From NCBI GenBank assembly GCA_015680685.1, contig MNCI01016519.1:476603-540602 (forward strand): a stretch of 64,000 nucleotides of DNA, given 5' to 3'. Of the stretch, positions 24,181 to 35,549 are shown piece by piece; positions within the stretch are counted from its first letter, which is position 1, and every line of letters starts with the position of its first letter. Origin of the DNA: Gnetum montanum. Its lineage: Eukaryota > Streptophyta > Gnetopsida > Gnetales > Gnetaceae. The notes under the pieces are model-generated. The model was given only the letters and a program-made list of their open reading frames with translations, had not been told where the DNA came from and made no database searches. A program made the position numbers and the translations under genes.

Positions 24181-24600
24181 TGCAAACATGCATTCAAATA
24201 GTTGAAGGAGAAACTCATAGAAACTCCAATTCTACAAGCACTAGACCAGTCTAGGCCATTTCATATAATGATAGATGCATCTAATTATGCCTTGGAAGTC
24301 ATGCTTATGTAGTTGGATGGTAAGAAATGTCCATATTACATCCATTGTCTGAGCAGAAGTATTGTGGGTGCACAATTGAATTAAACCACCACAGAAAAAG
24401 AACTAATGGTAGTGGTGTATGGTCTAGCTACAAAGTGTTTGTGCACATAGATCATAGTGCCATCTACTTCCTAATCAACAAGCTAACGGTAAGTCCCTGT
24501 ATCACACGGTGGCTCATGATCTTTTAGGAATCCAATCTCACAATGGTAGATCAGAAAGGGACTAAGAATGTGATCGTTGACCACCTCTCTTAGTTAAGAT
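24181..24600 (+). pseudogene. RNase H region of E1 pol
   Basis: The reading AFKQ/*LKEKLIETPIL (about 24193-24235), then DASNYALEV (first catalytic aspartate), then a TTTEKELMVVVY block (second acidic residue) and a later HIDHSAIYFLINK block near 24445 fit the Ty3/gypsy RNase H. In-frame TAG codons and frameshifts interrupt it. RNase H removes the RNA strand during cDNA synthesis. 24601-24840 is the linker to integrase. Confidence 0.75.
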
Positions 24601-24840
24601 GGGATAATAAAGAGGAGGAGAGCCTACTCTTTGATTAATTTCTAGATGAACTCCTCTTTATAGGAGTAATAAATGACCAAGTGCTCCTTGAACTAAAATG
24701 ATATGATGACATCTTTACTTACCTTATTACTCAAGAGATGCTATAAGATTTGGACTTTAGGAAGAAATACTAGTTTCTTTATTAGGCTAAGTACTTCATG
24801 GAAATCAACGGACACCTTTACAAGGTGTGCATTGATGGCT

Positions 24841-25920
24841 TGGTTCATTGGTGTGTCCCTAATATAGATCAATTGTGTGTTCTCCAATATGCTCACGAAG
24901 GCCCTTGTGGAGGTCACTATGCAAGGAGATGCATGGCCATAAAAATCTTAATGGCAAGCTATTATTAGCCTAAAATATTTAGGGATTTCCACCAATTTGT
25001 TCGATCTTGTGAACGTTGTCAATGAGAAGGTGGGATAATTGCATGAATGGAGGGTCCTCAATAGTGGATTCAACCATTGGAACCCTTTGACATATGAGGC
25101 TTAGACTTCATGGGTCCCATCATGGCCATGTCCAATGGGAAGGCATACAGCATTATAGTAGTTAACTACTATACCAAATGGGCAAAAGCAGCAGTTGTCA
25201 CTGACTGCTACTAGATTTGTACAAAAACATATTGTAAATAGGTTTGGGGTGCCACATGTACTAGTTTCTGACAATGCAACTCATTTTACAGGTGCCACTT
25301 TAGAAAGTTGATGTAATGCTTAGGGTTTGAACATAAATTAACAATACCATATCACCCCCAAGCTAATGGTCAAGCAAAAGTCACTAATAGGGAGATTATA
25401 AAGATCCTAATAAGGACCATAAGTAAATATAGGAGAGATTGGAGTACAAAACTCAACGATGCCCTTTGGGCCTACCACTCATCATGAAAACACCCTATTG
25501 GCTACTTGTCTTACAAGTTGGTGTACGGAAAACTTCCAACACTTCTAGTGCAATTCAAGCTTTGTACACTTTCAACAACTTGTTACTTGGACCTTGACTT
25601 GAACCTAGCACAAAGAGAATGATTGATAAACCTGAATGTGGTAGATGAAAATTGATTAGTGGAAATATATTTGAATGAAGTACATAAGGCATTTAACAAA
25701 TAACGACATGACCTTAGAATAGGAAAAGGAAAATTTCAACTAGGAGATAAGTTTCTCTATTGGAATCCCACACACATATCACAGAAGAAAAAGTTCCAAA
25801 CATTGTGGGAGGGACCTTCTGTAATTGATGAAACCTTTTCTTGTGGGGCCATGATCATATACAAACTTGAGAGCCCAAGCAAAAAGCAGTTGATCAACAT
25901 CCAATAGATAAATTATTTCC
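24841..25920 (+). pseudogene. Integrase of E1 pol, catalytic Glu replaced
   Basis: The zinc-binding HHCC domain is visible: His at 24894 and 24914, Cys at 25008 and 25017. The core follows with GLDFMGP (Asp 25104-25106), VSDNATHFTG in shifted frame (Asp 25270-25272) and PYHPQANGQAKVTN, where the third catalytic residue is Lys (AAA at 25377-25379) instead of Glu, a single G-to-A change. The GKGKFQLGDKFLYWNP block near 25725-25770 is the C-terminal GPY-F-like part. No chromodomain follows, which fits the Athila/Tat clade. Stops are frequent. Confidence 0.85.
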
Positions 25921-27520
25921 ATGAACCAAAGCAACCTAGTGCAACAACTACCTCAACAAATGGATAACCACGCTCAATTTTTTGGATCTCGTTCTTCCAA
26001 CTTAGTCGTGGGGGAGATGGCCATCTATGCTAATCATCTATATGGCTCCTTAGTTTTTCTATTTTTTTTCCATGTTTTTAATTTTGCAAGTTATTTATTT
26101 TACACCTTTTTTATTTTCAAAAATTTTCCTATGTTTACATCAATTTTTGTTTTACACCATCATTACTATGTTTGAATCTTTCTTGGATATTTTACGGTTT
26201 CTTATATATTTTACTTTGTTTTGTTTCAGTGAGATTTTCAAATTGTTGCTAATAAACATGCTTTATGCTAACAAGACACAGTGGTGCTGTAGCTATTATC
26301 AATGGTGGTTTGTGCTTTATGTTTTGTTTGTTAATGTCTGGTTTCTATTTTTGAATTTTGTATCGATGGCTTAATCATGGTTTCTTTTTCATGGAACAAA
26401 TAGTGAGTCCACGACATTCACTCATTCACAAACTCTATGGTTTTCCTTATTTTGAAAGTTTGAGGTCCCTTTCACTAAATCAACTTTTAATGAATTTGTG
26501 ACCTTAGTGATTTCTAGAATTGGGAAAGATTCAAAGGTTTACATAGGGTGTGAATTTAACGGGACTTAATACTCTTTATACTCTTCTAATTGGATGCTTG
26601 AGTATTTTCATGGACTTCTTATCATTCCATGCCGAGCAATAATAGGAAGTCGAATAAAGTTTTTGCATGGTGTGGTTCCCATCCAAAAAATAAAAAAAAA
26701 ACACAATGGGAATTCAAAGCACATCCCTTAGATAAATAAATGGGCTAGAAGGACTATTTATGGGACTAGAAAGACATGTTACCCATGGTTGAAGCTCCAA
26801 TCTAACTAAGGTCCTCTCTCCCTTATTACTTCTCTTTCTCTCTATTTATGGAATGGTGGTTGTTATGTGGAAGCACTCTTGTTTCTTGAGGGGGTGGATC
26901 GATCTTGGAGTGGTGATGTGAAATCATTGAAAGAGGTTGGTTTTGGTCTGGACTAAGGATGGATCTTCTCAAGTCATTTTAAACACAAATTTTACAAAGG
27001 ACTTCTTATGACCTCAATTCGAAATTCCATTCCACCTTCTCCATCATCTATCTATGCTAACCATAACTCACCTCACTATTATTCCATGTCTTGGTTTGAC
27101 ATATTTTAATTCCTAGGTAGAATCTTCTAGGTTTTGGTCCTTAATTTCCATTGACCATTCATCACCTATGTAGGCCACGGACTCCTTAGGTTGATGTCAT
27201 GCAAAGGCGAAAAAGGCATGTGCTTGCTATGGGGAGGACCCACTTGTATATTCCTTAGTTAGGTTCGTTAAGCACCTTATCCTTAGGCATTCTTGCAATC
27301 AAAATCTTTCATACATCGATCTTTTGCATCACACCATGTGCTCCTTTACATATTTTGTTCATAAATGCATTCTCTATCAAATTTTTCAATTTTTGAGCTT
27401 TCAAAGACCCTCTTCAATGATTTCATCATATTCTTGCCTTTATTGGAACTTCATGAACTCTAATTTCATTGAAAAAATCCTTATATTTTTTGAGATATTC
27501 AAATTTCAAATTTTTTCCTA
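25921..27520 (+). other. E1 spacer between integrase and additional ORF
   Basis: T-rich sequence (26050-26400) and then mixed sequence without a recognisable domain. Open frames 25921-26175 and 26072-26374 are low-complexity Phe/Leu/Tyr readings of the T-rich tract. Confidence 0.5.
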
Positions 27521-27525
27521 TGGGC

Positions 27526-27740
27526 TTTATATACAGGGCCCTGTTGACATGGTAGAAAAATAGTATATAAATATGCAATCCTATTTTGAAATTTTTACAT
27601 TTTTTCACAAACGCCAACGGAGCTTTTCAATTTTTGAGAGCCTGGAACCTTCTAGAGATGATAAGTTTCTAATCATTTATTCAAATCACTTTGTTCTTTG
27701 ACCCTGTAGCTACCGGAGATAAGCTCTTTATTGTGGGGGC
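27526..27740 (+). promoter_or_regulatory. TATA-containing region upstream of the E1 additional ORF
   Basis: TTTATATACA at 27526 and TATATAAATATG near 27564 lie about 0.5 kb before the additional ORF. The stretch from the first box to the GTGGGGGCCAC block near 27736 aligns with the E2 internal promoter-like region on its own strand (10070 down to 9870), sharing GTTGACAT, ATGCAA and TTTTTCACAAA-type blocks. Conservation between two elements suggests function. Confidence 0.45.
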
Positions 27741-28079
27741 CACAAATGTGCCATTTTTGATAGAAAATGTTTTGTGATTGTACTAACTCCCACAAAGGTT
27801 GAATTGAAAAATCAACTATTAAACACTAAATTACAAGAGTTAAATCTTTTCAACAAGCTCCATTGACATCTATAATAAATAATTAATAAAATAATAATAA
27901 AATAATCAATCTACCATGGTCCAACCTTAGCAAAACTGTAACTAACTAATGAGAGAAGGTATTCAAAAATTGAAAGTTATATATTATATCTACTAATCCA
28001 TGGATGTTTTGTGATCATAGATGACACTAAAAGGGAAGCACATGTAGGAAGCAGGATTGTCTCAACTAAGGGAAAAATG

Positions 28080-30440
28080 AACTAGAATAGGAAGGGGCCA
28101 AGAGAAAGCCCAAGAAGAATTGCTTGCAACTAATGCCACAGGTTCTCTTAAGGAAGAGGAAAAGGTGGAATCTATTTGATAGATTCTAGAATCGACAACA
28201 TCAACAGAACGGTCCCATTAGGATGATGCACCAACACCATAAGTAAATCTTAAGGTGACCTTGATAGAAGATTGCCTAAACTAGATCAAATCAAGGGAGG
28301 TCCAAAAAATGGTGCTTTAGGAGTTAAACTTTGGCCCTTTCCTAGAGCAAGCACCAAAAGAAGTGTAGGATCAAATGAAGGCCTCTCCCATGTGGCCAAT
28401 CATCATTTCCACGAGGGAGTGGTACATGGAAGAGACATTTTTATTTTGGAAAAATAGGTAGCTCAGACCCACGGTAAAAGTCAAGGACATCTTAGTGTCC
28501 TATTCAACATAGGATATTGCTGTAGTGCTTAGGTTATTAGAAATAAGGATAAGCATTACTACGATTCCAATGTAGGAAGACCCTAGCATTAAGAAAGAAT
28601 GGATGCAATGATGTTATGGTGTCAACTGTAAGGAGTTTAGTGCGCTTACACTAGAAGAGGGGATTCATGACAAGATTGAGGCCTTCTACCTCAATCCCAT
28701 GATGAGGCCAAGCAAAATCACCACCTTCATTGCTTGAGCATGCATCACTCTAAGTGGGAGATTCCCTATCAACCTTCCATAGCTAATCATTTTGGAAATG
28801 GAGAAGATTTAACAAAAATGAATGTGGAAGGAAGGCACTCCCCTTCTCATACCTCATGAAAAACCTCTGTCGAAGGGAAGAAATAGTCCATTATACAAAC
28901 AATGCTGTTAAGCATGTCTCGATTGCCAATTAGGTGGAAATGATGAAAGACAAAACAGCTACAAAAACCGTACAAAAAGAGGAGTAGTAACCACTACCTT
29001 CACTTGCTGCTAAAACAACTAAGCCAGACGTTGCTACAACTATCCAATGATTGCACAAATACCAAGAATGGCTCTTGAGTAAATAAGAGCAATGAGCAGA
29101 CATGAGTGGCAAGGACCCATCCATGTATAGACCAATAATGAGTCACCTAAATGAGGTGGCTTGGACAATTATCTTAATCGATGGGGGTGGATACATTTTC
29201 TTAGCTCAAAGAATGCACCTACCCACGAGGTGAAATCCTAGTGCTAGAGAGGTCGTAGTATCTCTTGTAGAATGATAGTTACTCCTAGAAATCTGTATGA
29301 ATGCTGCAACCTTCTTCATTCATTTGGAGGAAGGTGAAGGAGTAACTATATTGGTGATGTAGCACCAAGGGCAGGAGACAGCAGTAGAGGTGGTTGCTGA
29401 CCAAATTACTAAAATGCTCAACACACCTGTAGCATCTACATCAGATGTTACTATACTCAAGGATGTGTAGATGTTTGTAGGAACAAGTAGTAGAATAAAT
29501 TTAGCACAACATGAAGAACTTCTAGACTGATTGGTGGGAATAGGGTAACTACTTTTGGATGCCTTTGACCTTATAGACAACATTGCTACAACCCAGTTGG
29601 AGCTACTAGAGGAAAGGGGCAAGGATATCATCTTGGAAGGGTAACTCGAAATAGCCAAGGAGCTAAATGAATGCTTGGCTGCTGAAGTTACCAAATTAAG
29701 AGCCAAGATTGCTAACCTTGCATTTCTTAACTTGGCATTAACAAGAGATGAAGCTATGGAATAGCTTCACACCAAACTCAAAGGGGTTAAGGGTGTAATG
29801 AAGATGGTGGCTACAATTAATTGACTTCATTCATCAATAGTAGGAGAAATTGGCTAGAGAAAACATACATATGATGAGATTAGCAATAGGGAAAAGAAAC
29901 CTCTCCATGGAGGAGGTCTACATCCTTTGCCAGAAAACTACAATTGAGGCAGCTACTTGGAAATTGGAGGCTCTCAAATTTAAGAGAGTTAAAGATTATT
30001 CTAGAGAGTAGCTTGGTCTACAAAAGGAAGTAAATGAAAAGCATATCCAATTGGCAAAGGCAAAAGTGAGTGAAACCCTCCAAAAACTCCAACAATGAAA
30101 AGAATTATGGAAATCCAGCATTGATGGGATAGATGTTTATAAGAAGGAAAAAATTTGCATGAAGGAGTTGAAAATTGAGGAGATGATGGAATACATGGAT
30201 CTCACTAATCTCCATCATGCAAATATGGGCATGTTAATTACTAGATGACAATGGTTAGAACTTGAGAAACAAGTGGCTAGCTTGTACTTATTATACAAGG
30301 TTGAGTTCAAGCATCACAAAGACACTAAGCAAAAGATTACAGTGGCAAACGTTGAGCTCAAACTTCTCAAGGCATGATTCATTGATCAATGATCAAATAC
30401 CAAGAACTTGGCCAGAAGGATGAACAACAACTAGAAGCTA
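28080..30440 (+). pseudogene. Additional ORF of E1: globular domain plus coiled coil
   Basis: The N-terminal domain is best seen at 28625-28800: a LTLEEGIHDKIEAFYLNP block followed by ITLSGRFPINLP, the counterpart of the E2 additional ORF at 8534-9349. From about 29560 the reading turns into a long coiled coil (ELLEERGKDII, AKELNECLAAEVTKLRAKI), ending near 30240-30350 with ELEKQVASLYLLYKVEF, again matching E2. At least a dozen stops and several frameshifts. The position between integrase and the polypurine tract is where Athila-like elements carry envelope-like or accessory ORFs. Function unknown. 30441-30957 is the 3' untranslated part, which aligns with that of E2 near its end. Confidence 0.65.
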
Positions 30441-30957
30441 CAAAACATAGTTAGGCATAAATGTTGAACATAAATAATTCATTGCCTAGTTTGTTAATGT
30501 AAAGGAGATGTTCCTAGTAATTCCCTACCTAGTTTGATGATGCTGTGTGGACTATGAATGATCCCTAGAGTAAGGAAAAGAAGATGAAGGCATTATTGGA
30601 TGCCTTTCAGCTTTCATTGGAGGTTGCAGCTGCAGTAGGATAGTTACAGCTGCCTTAGTTACTGCACGTGCCCAAAGTCGGTAAAGGTCCTTCAAAACCT
30701 TAGGGGCCACAACCACCTAGAACTATTTGATCTTCTCAACCATCTTCATGCCATCAGAGGATGTGTTGTCCAATTTTGTGTAGTCATGTCATGTTGTTCA
30801 ATTTTGTGTCATGAACACCATAATTTTTGTAATGTGTTGATCTATACACTTAGGCACTTAGTTTTGTCAAGTCAGTCTATTTTGTTAAGAGTCAGTCAAT
30901 AATTGCATACGTTCCCAATTTTGTAAAGGAACTCAAGAATGAGTTTTCATTTAGTCA

Positions 30958-30965
30958 TGAGGGTA
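30958..30965 (+). other. Polypurine tract of E1
   Basis: TGAGGGTA immediately before the 3' LTR, identical to the E2 tract. Confidence 0.7.
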
Positions 30966-31856
30966 TGATGAGTGTTAATGTGTTGCATCAATGGGGCCTT
31001 GTTTATGTGGTGTTGCTTCATTGACGTAGCATTTGCTATGTCTACGGGGTCTTGTCAACACAGTCCTGTAGCAAAAACTAAAAATACGAGCTCCTAGCCA
31101 TGTTTATGGGATAGCAAGTCATAGTAGTAGTTGAAACCTTGCAATTCTTACATTCAAAAGTTAGAATATTTTCCTACATGCCTGCAACATGAGGCATTGA
31201 GTGTACGGATGTTTATTTGAGCACTGTTGTACTTGAGCATGATAGTGTAAAGATGAGCTTCTTGATAAACCTTGTAGCATTTCGGTTAGTTAAATGTTTT
31301 ATTCATGCATTTCATGTTTTCAGTTATTTATTTAATGTTTCTCACTAATTAATCTGATTAAGTGACTAAGTAAGATAAACTAAATAGATTAAATACATAA
31401 GTACGATTGCTTCAAGCATAAACATATATTTGCTTGGTAATCCCAACAGTGTTATTTATTGGTGCAGCTAGTAGTGCAACACTTGGTAACCCAGTAGTGG
31501 ATACGTGGGTTTAGGACATGTATAGAAAGTGGGACCAGATGCGTATGTTAGGACCAGTTAGAGATTAGTTAAATAGTTCAATTAGATTAGTTCTCAATTT
31601 ACTTCATCTCTCTTTTTAAGTACCAAAATCATAAAACATAAAATGACAAAAATCATATGCCTCGATTACACTTAATCATACATTTGTACTTCACAAGTGT
31701 AATTGGGAAGATAGTGAACAACCATTAGAGAAAGGTTCACTTCCTAGAAGATTAGCATATTGGAAACTAGAGAGTCTACAGAATTTAACTAGATTGTGCG
31801 AGAACGCTCTGTGATTCGTATGGTTGGGTGTAGGGGTACCTCTTCACTACTCATTA
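30966..31856 (+). repeat. 3' LTR of E1
   Basis: 891 bp, starting TGATGAGTGT and ending ACTCATTA. Collinear with 18967-19984 except for the expansion in the 5' copy, and with the solo LTR at 1125-2029. Confidence 0.9.
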
Positions 31857-31861
31857 GTCAT

Positions 31862-33107
31862 GGGTGGGAATTCATGCAATTATTATTTTGACATCTTGAA
31901 TGACCAAAAATTTGACTTAAGACACCTAGAACATTGCTTGACATCACCCAATGATAATTTCACCTTATTTTGACCATGGGAGACCAGACCATGTGACTAC
32001 ACTAAGGCAGGCATGGGACTACATTGGCCAATGTAGTCTCAGCATAGTGCATGCTGCAAGATGTTTTGACTAATACCATAACACTCAGAATGGCCAAAAA
32101 TTTGATTCTAGAAGCCTAGAATCTTGAAACCCTGAAGCCAACTATAGTATAGCCTATTCCAACCATTAGAAATTTAGATTTTGGTCTATCTATGCTAGAG
32201 AAACCCTCAATTAGGCTAGCCAGTATAATCATAAGGTATTAATGCTAAAAATTACTTTTAGTTGCCTGTTTTTACCTTCCAAGTAGCCAATTCTTCTCTT
32301 CCAAGATTCTGCAATGCCCTAGGAAGCTGATAGAACACCATTAGTAACTCTAAAACCCTACAAATCCATTTTTCTCATGCAAATATGCTAGGGCAAACCT
32401 GGACTATGTTGGCCACTGCAGTGACTAGTGTTAACATCATATCCAGCTTCCAGGGGGGGTGTGGTTGAAAATAAAGTCAAAATGCATTAATCTTCAATCC
32501 TAGTTCAAATCGCTGGTCATGTTGACCATTAGGAACCAAAAACTAGCCACAACGAACCTAGAAAAACGTCCACTACTACCAACTATTTTGGGGCTTGGTT
32601 TCACTACATTGGCCAGTGTAGTCACCAGGGAGCCCAACGTAGTCACATTAAAAGGTATTATTTTGCCTTTAAAATAGCCCTGAAACGACATCATCATGTG
32701 TCCAAACTCACCTAATAGCCCTATAGACCTATACCATGGCTTGTTAAGGCCTAAAATTGGTAAAGCTTAGCCTTGTTTGACCAATGTTGACCTTCCTTTA
32801 CCACATATTTTCCACCTTGGCTAATTTAATTTTGTTTCATGATGTTTCAACTTGTTTTGATATTACAATGCATTATTGACCTTTATTATCATTACTTGAT
32901 ATCATTTGACTACTGCTTGGCTTTGGTTTCAACACATGTATCTTATTCTCTCTCTTGTGATCTTTGTTGACCTTGTTTGAAGTTTGATTGGTGTTATTTG
33001 ATGGGTTTGATCATCTTTGATCATCATTTGACAACATGTAACCACGTCTTGGCAAGGCCTAGGACTAGCAACCTTATGATCTGCCCAGACCTTAAACTAA
33101 TAACATG
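31862..33107. repeat. Hairpin-bearing array upstream of B1 (right part) with 29-bp-type units at its end
   Basis: Continues the array broken by E1. A perfect 22-bp palindrome lies at 32017-32038 (GACTACATTGG and its complement); further units occur near 32180, 32395 and 32605. At the far end, 32735-32765 and 33050-33107 carry minus-strand copies of the 29-bp unit seen at 53733, 55578 and 62979. This places a 29-bp array on the outer side of the hairpin array, as at B3. Confidence 0.55.
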
Positions 33108-33149
33108 ACCAAGTAAGGTCAAAAAATGGTAATGTGTAATCATAGTTCA

Positions 33150-35390
33150 TCATGTTTAACCTTAACCTCCTAGGGAGACTTTAACTCCAAGCTATTTAGA
33201 TCACAAAATTTGGATCCTAAGTTGTTGGATGAGATGTATCGAGTTGAGTTCAATGCTCCATTGTAACTGTAGCTAAAAGATGAGGAGCTTATGGTAGGAA
33301 GAACCAACATTAATGTAAGCATCAAGATTAAGGTGGATGAAGAAGAACATAGATAGGAAAGTCCTTACACTTGTCAAAAATCTATCAATTTGCAAAGACA
33401 AGTCTAGTACTAACCTCTAGATTTCATGAAGATATCGTGACACTTGTAACCCTACCCTTAGTTGGGAATGTAAAAAAAAGAAAAAAAATTGGCAAGGCAC
33501 TTCTATGTTATGCGTGGATGGGTTTGATTCTCACTACATCGCGATCATACTCAAAGAATGAGGGTTATAAGCCTAGAGCACATGCTAGAGATTTAATATA
33601 GAAATAAGAGGTATAGGATAGGATGAATGAATTATGGGATTCTGGATAATGGATGTGTTATCAATTGTTGGGAGAAATGCAGTAGATGTCAAACTTGATG
33701 ATTCTAGTGGCATTGTTGCTGATTATGCTAAGGATGATGTAACTTTTAGTTAAGGAAAAAATGTCGGTGCCACCGATGGCAACCACCTCACGGATGAGCG
33801 AAAAAAAACATTGGCATCATTGATGGGGATGATGCTATTGTTGTAGTGGCTGCTATTGAACACAGAGAAATATAATAATTGTAAGTCTTTAATCTTCAAA
33901 ACCACATTCTTAATTAGTCCCTATATGCACCTTGTAATATTAGACTAGTCTAGGTTGTTGAATACAGTTGGGAAGCATGCCTACTAAATCATTGGTGTTT
34001 ATTATTTTTAGTCATTATTTTTACCATTAATGTTTCCCAACATTGTTAGGTTTTTTACAACTTGTTAGAGCCTATTATTTTACTATAGCATCCTTTCCTT
34101 CATTCACTTATATATCCTATTACATAAATTAAAATAAAAGGCTATTGTTACTCAAGAAGAAAGGAATTTATGGGATAATTATGCAATGTCCTATATAAAT
34201 AAGAAATTTGGCTATTATACCTTTTATTTCCTCATGTTCAGTTTATCTCACTTAAATGCTTTAGATTCCATAGAAATTTGGCTATTATACCTATAGAAGT
34301 GGTAAATTTTCATAGAAGTTGTAACTAAACTTCCATAATGTTTGTAACTATAAGGAAGCCACTATAAAAAGAGCTTTAAGGGTAGAATATAAAAAAAAAT
34401 CAAGAGGAACTAAGAAGACATATTGAAGGTTACTTGTAAGAATGGCTTCCTAATTGCATCATCAATTCAACTACTTTGTTTAAATCTAGTGAATTCTTTT
34501 CTTCTCATTCTGTCTTAGTTGCTTAGCTAATGGTTTAGATAGTTCTGTGCTTGGCATTTAATTTTGGGGTTTTGTAATTGCTCTTATAGCTCTATTTTTG
34601 TGTAATTCTAGACTTCTATTTGGTTGTCATATAAAAGCTTATGTTTTTTTTAAAAGCATCTTGAGTAACTTAATAGTAGCGTCTTTATGAATTGCTTGTT
34701 TGAGCCAGAGGGTCTAGAAAACCTTTGATATTTTGAGCTAACTCTAAGTAGCTTCAATTTTTAAAATTTTTCTTAATATTTCAATTTTGAAATTGTTAAA
34801 TTTTTTTTGATAGCTCTAATTTTCACAATTTTTGACAACTATTAACTTGTTGAATAATAGCTTATTTTTTTTATCATTTACAAAGCATTTTAGTAGTTTA
34901 ATAAGAGTGTCTTTTACAAAATTGCTTGTTGAGCTCAAAAGGTTTGGACAATTTGTAATACTTTAGATTGAATTGAAATAACTTTATTTTGAATTATTTT
35001 CTCATGTTCAGTTTGTCTCACTTAAATGATTTAGAGTCCACATGAATATGCTTTTCTTTCTTCTCTTTAAAAATCCATTGAATCTCGATCTATTTCTATT
35101 TTTCTTGCAGATCTCTCTCTTAGGAAAACTAGGAGTATATTTCTACAAAATTATGGTTAAGCATTTTTGTGAAATTTTATTTGTTTCAAGCAACGTACTA
35201 TAGGGACTATATAAACTAAGTGATTTGAAAAAATAGGAATCTTTAATAACTCATAGTATTCAACAAGGTTAGCAAAATTTTCTGTTATAATAGCCAATTA
35301 CAATTTCATACACAAACCTAAGCATTTCAACATTCATAATAACAAACACACATGTATACTTAGTTCATTCTATTACCATTGACTTTATTT
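33150..35390. other. Unassigned stretch with one direct repeat pair
   Basis: I see no recognisable domain. A plus-strand open frame at 33371-33601 has no family match that I know. Two 47-bp direct copies (34224-34270 and 34994-35040, 43 of 47 identical) lie 770 bp apart, and another similar block pair lies at about 34655-34750 and 34880-34985. Confidence 0.4.
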
Positions 35391-35549
35391 GAAGGTATTT
35401 AGGCCTTGGTGTTTCTAGAGATCAGCAAACTCCTAAACTGAAGTTTGAAGGAATACCTTCGTTTTCTATGATTCTAGTCACAAGATTGAAGTAAATGTTG
35501 GTGGTTCCAAATGGTCACCAATAAGATTGTTGTTGGCATTCATTAGACC

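Larger units (their letters stand above)
18967..31856 (+). mobile_element. LTR retrotransposon E1, complete, Athila/Tat-type Ty3/gypsy
   Basis: A 12,890-bp plus-strand element with LTRs of 1018 and 891 bp and a target duplication ATCAT (18962-18966) / GTCAT (31857-31861). Element order: 5' LTR, tRNA-Asp primer site, gag, protease, reverse transcriptase, RNase H, integrase without chromodomain, a 1.6-kb spacer, a TATA-containing region, an additional ORF with coiled coil, polypurine tract, 3' LTR. All frames contain stops. LTR divergence by eye is about 10% in a sampled segment, older than E2. It inserted into the tandem array upstream of B1. The additional ORF, primer site and polypurine tract show that it is kin to E2. 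Confidence 0.92.

Noticed and set aside
29320-29706. A 128-codon minus-strand Ser-rich open frame
   Set aside because: It is the antisense of the coiled-coil part of the E1 additional ORF; the plus strand carries the conserved reading.
33180-33860. A possible gene with open frame 33371-33601
   Set aside because: The reading has no recognisable motif and stops on both sides; composition is like the surrounding repeat DNA.
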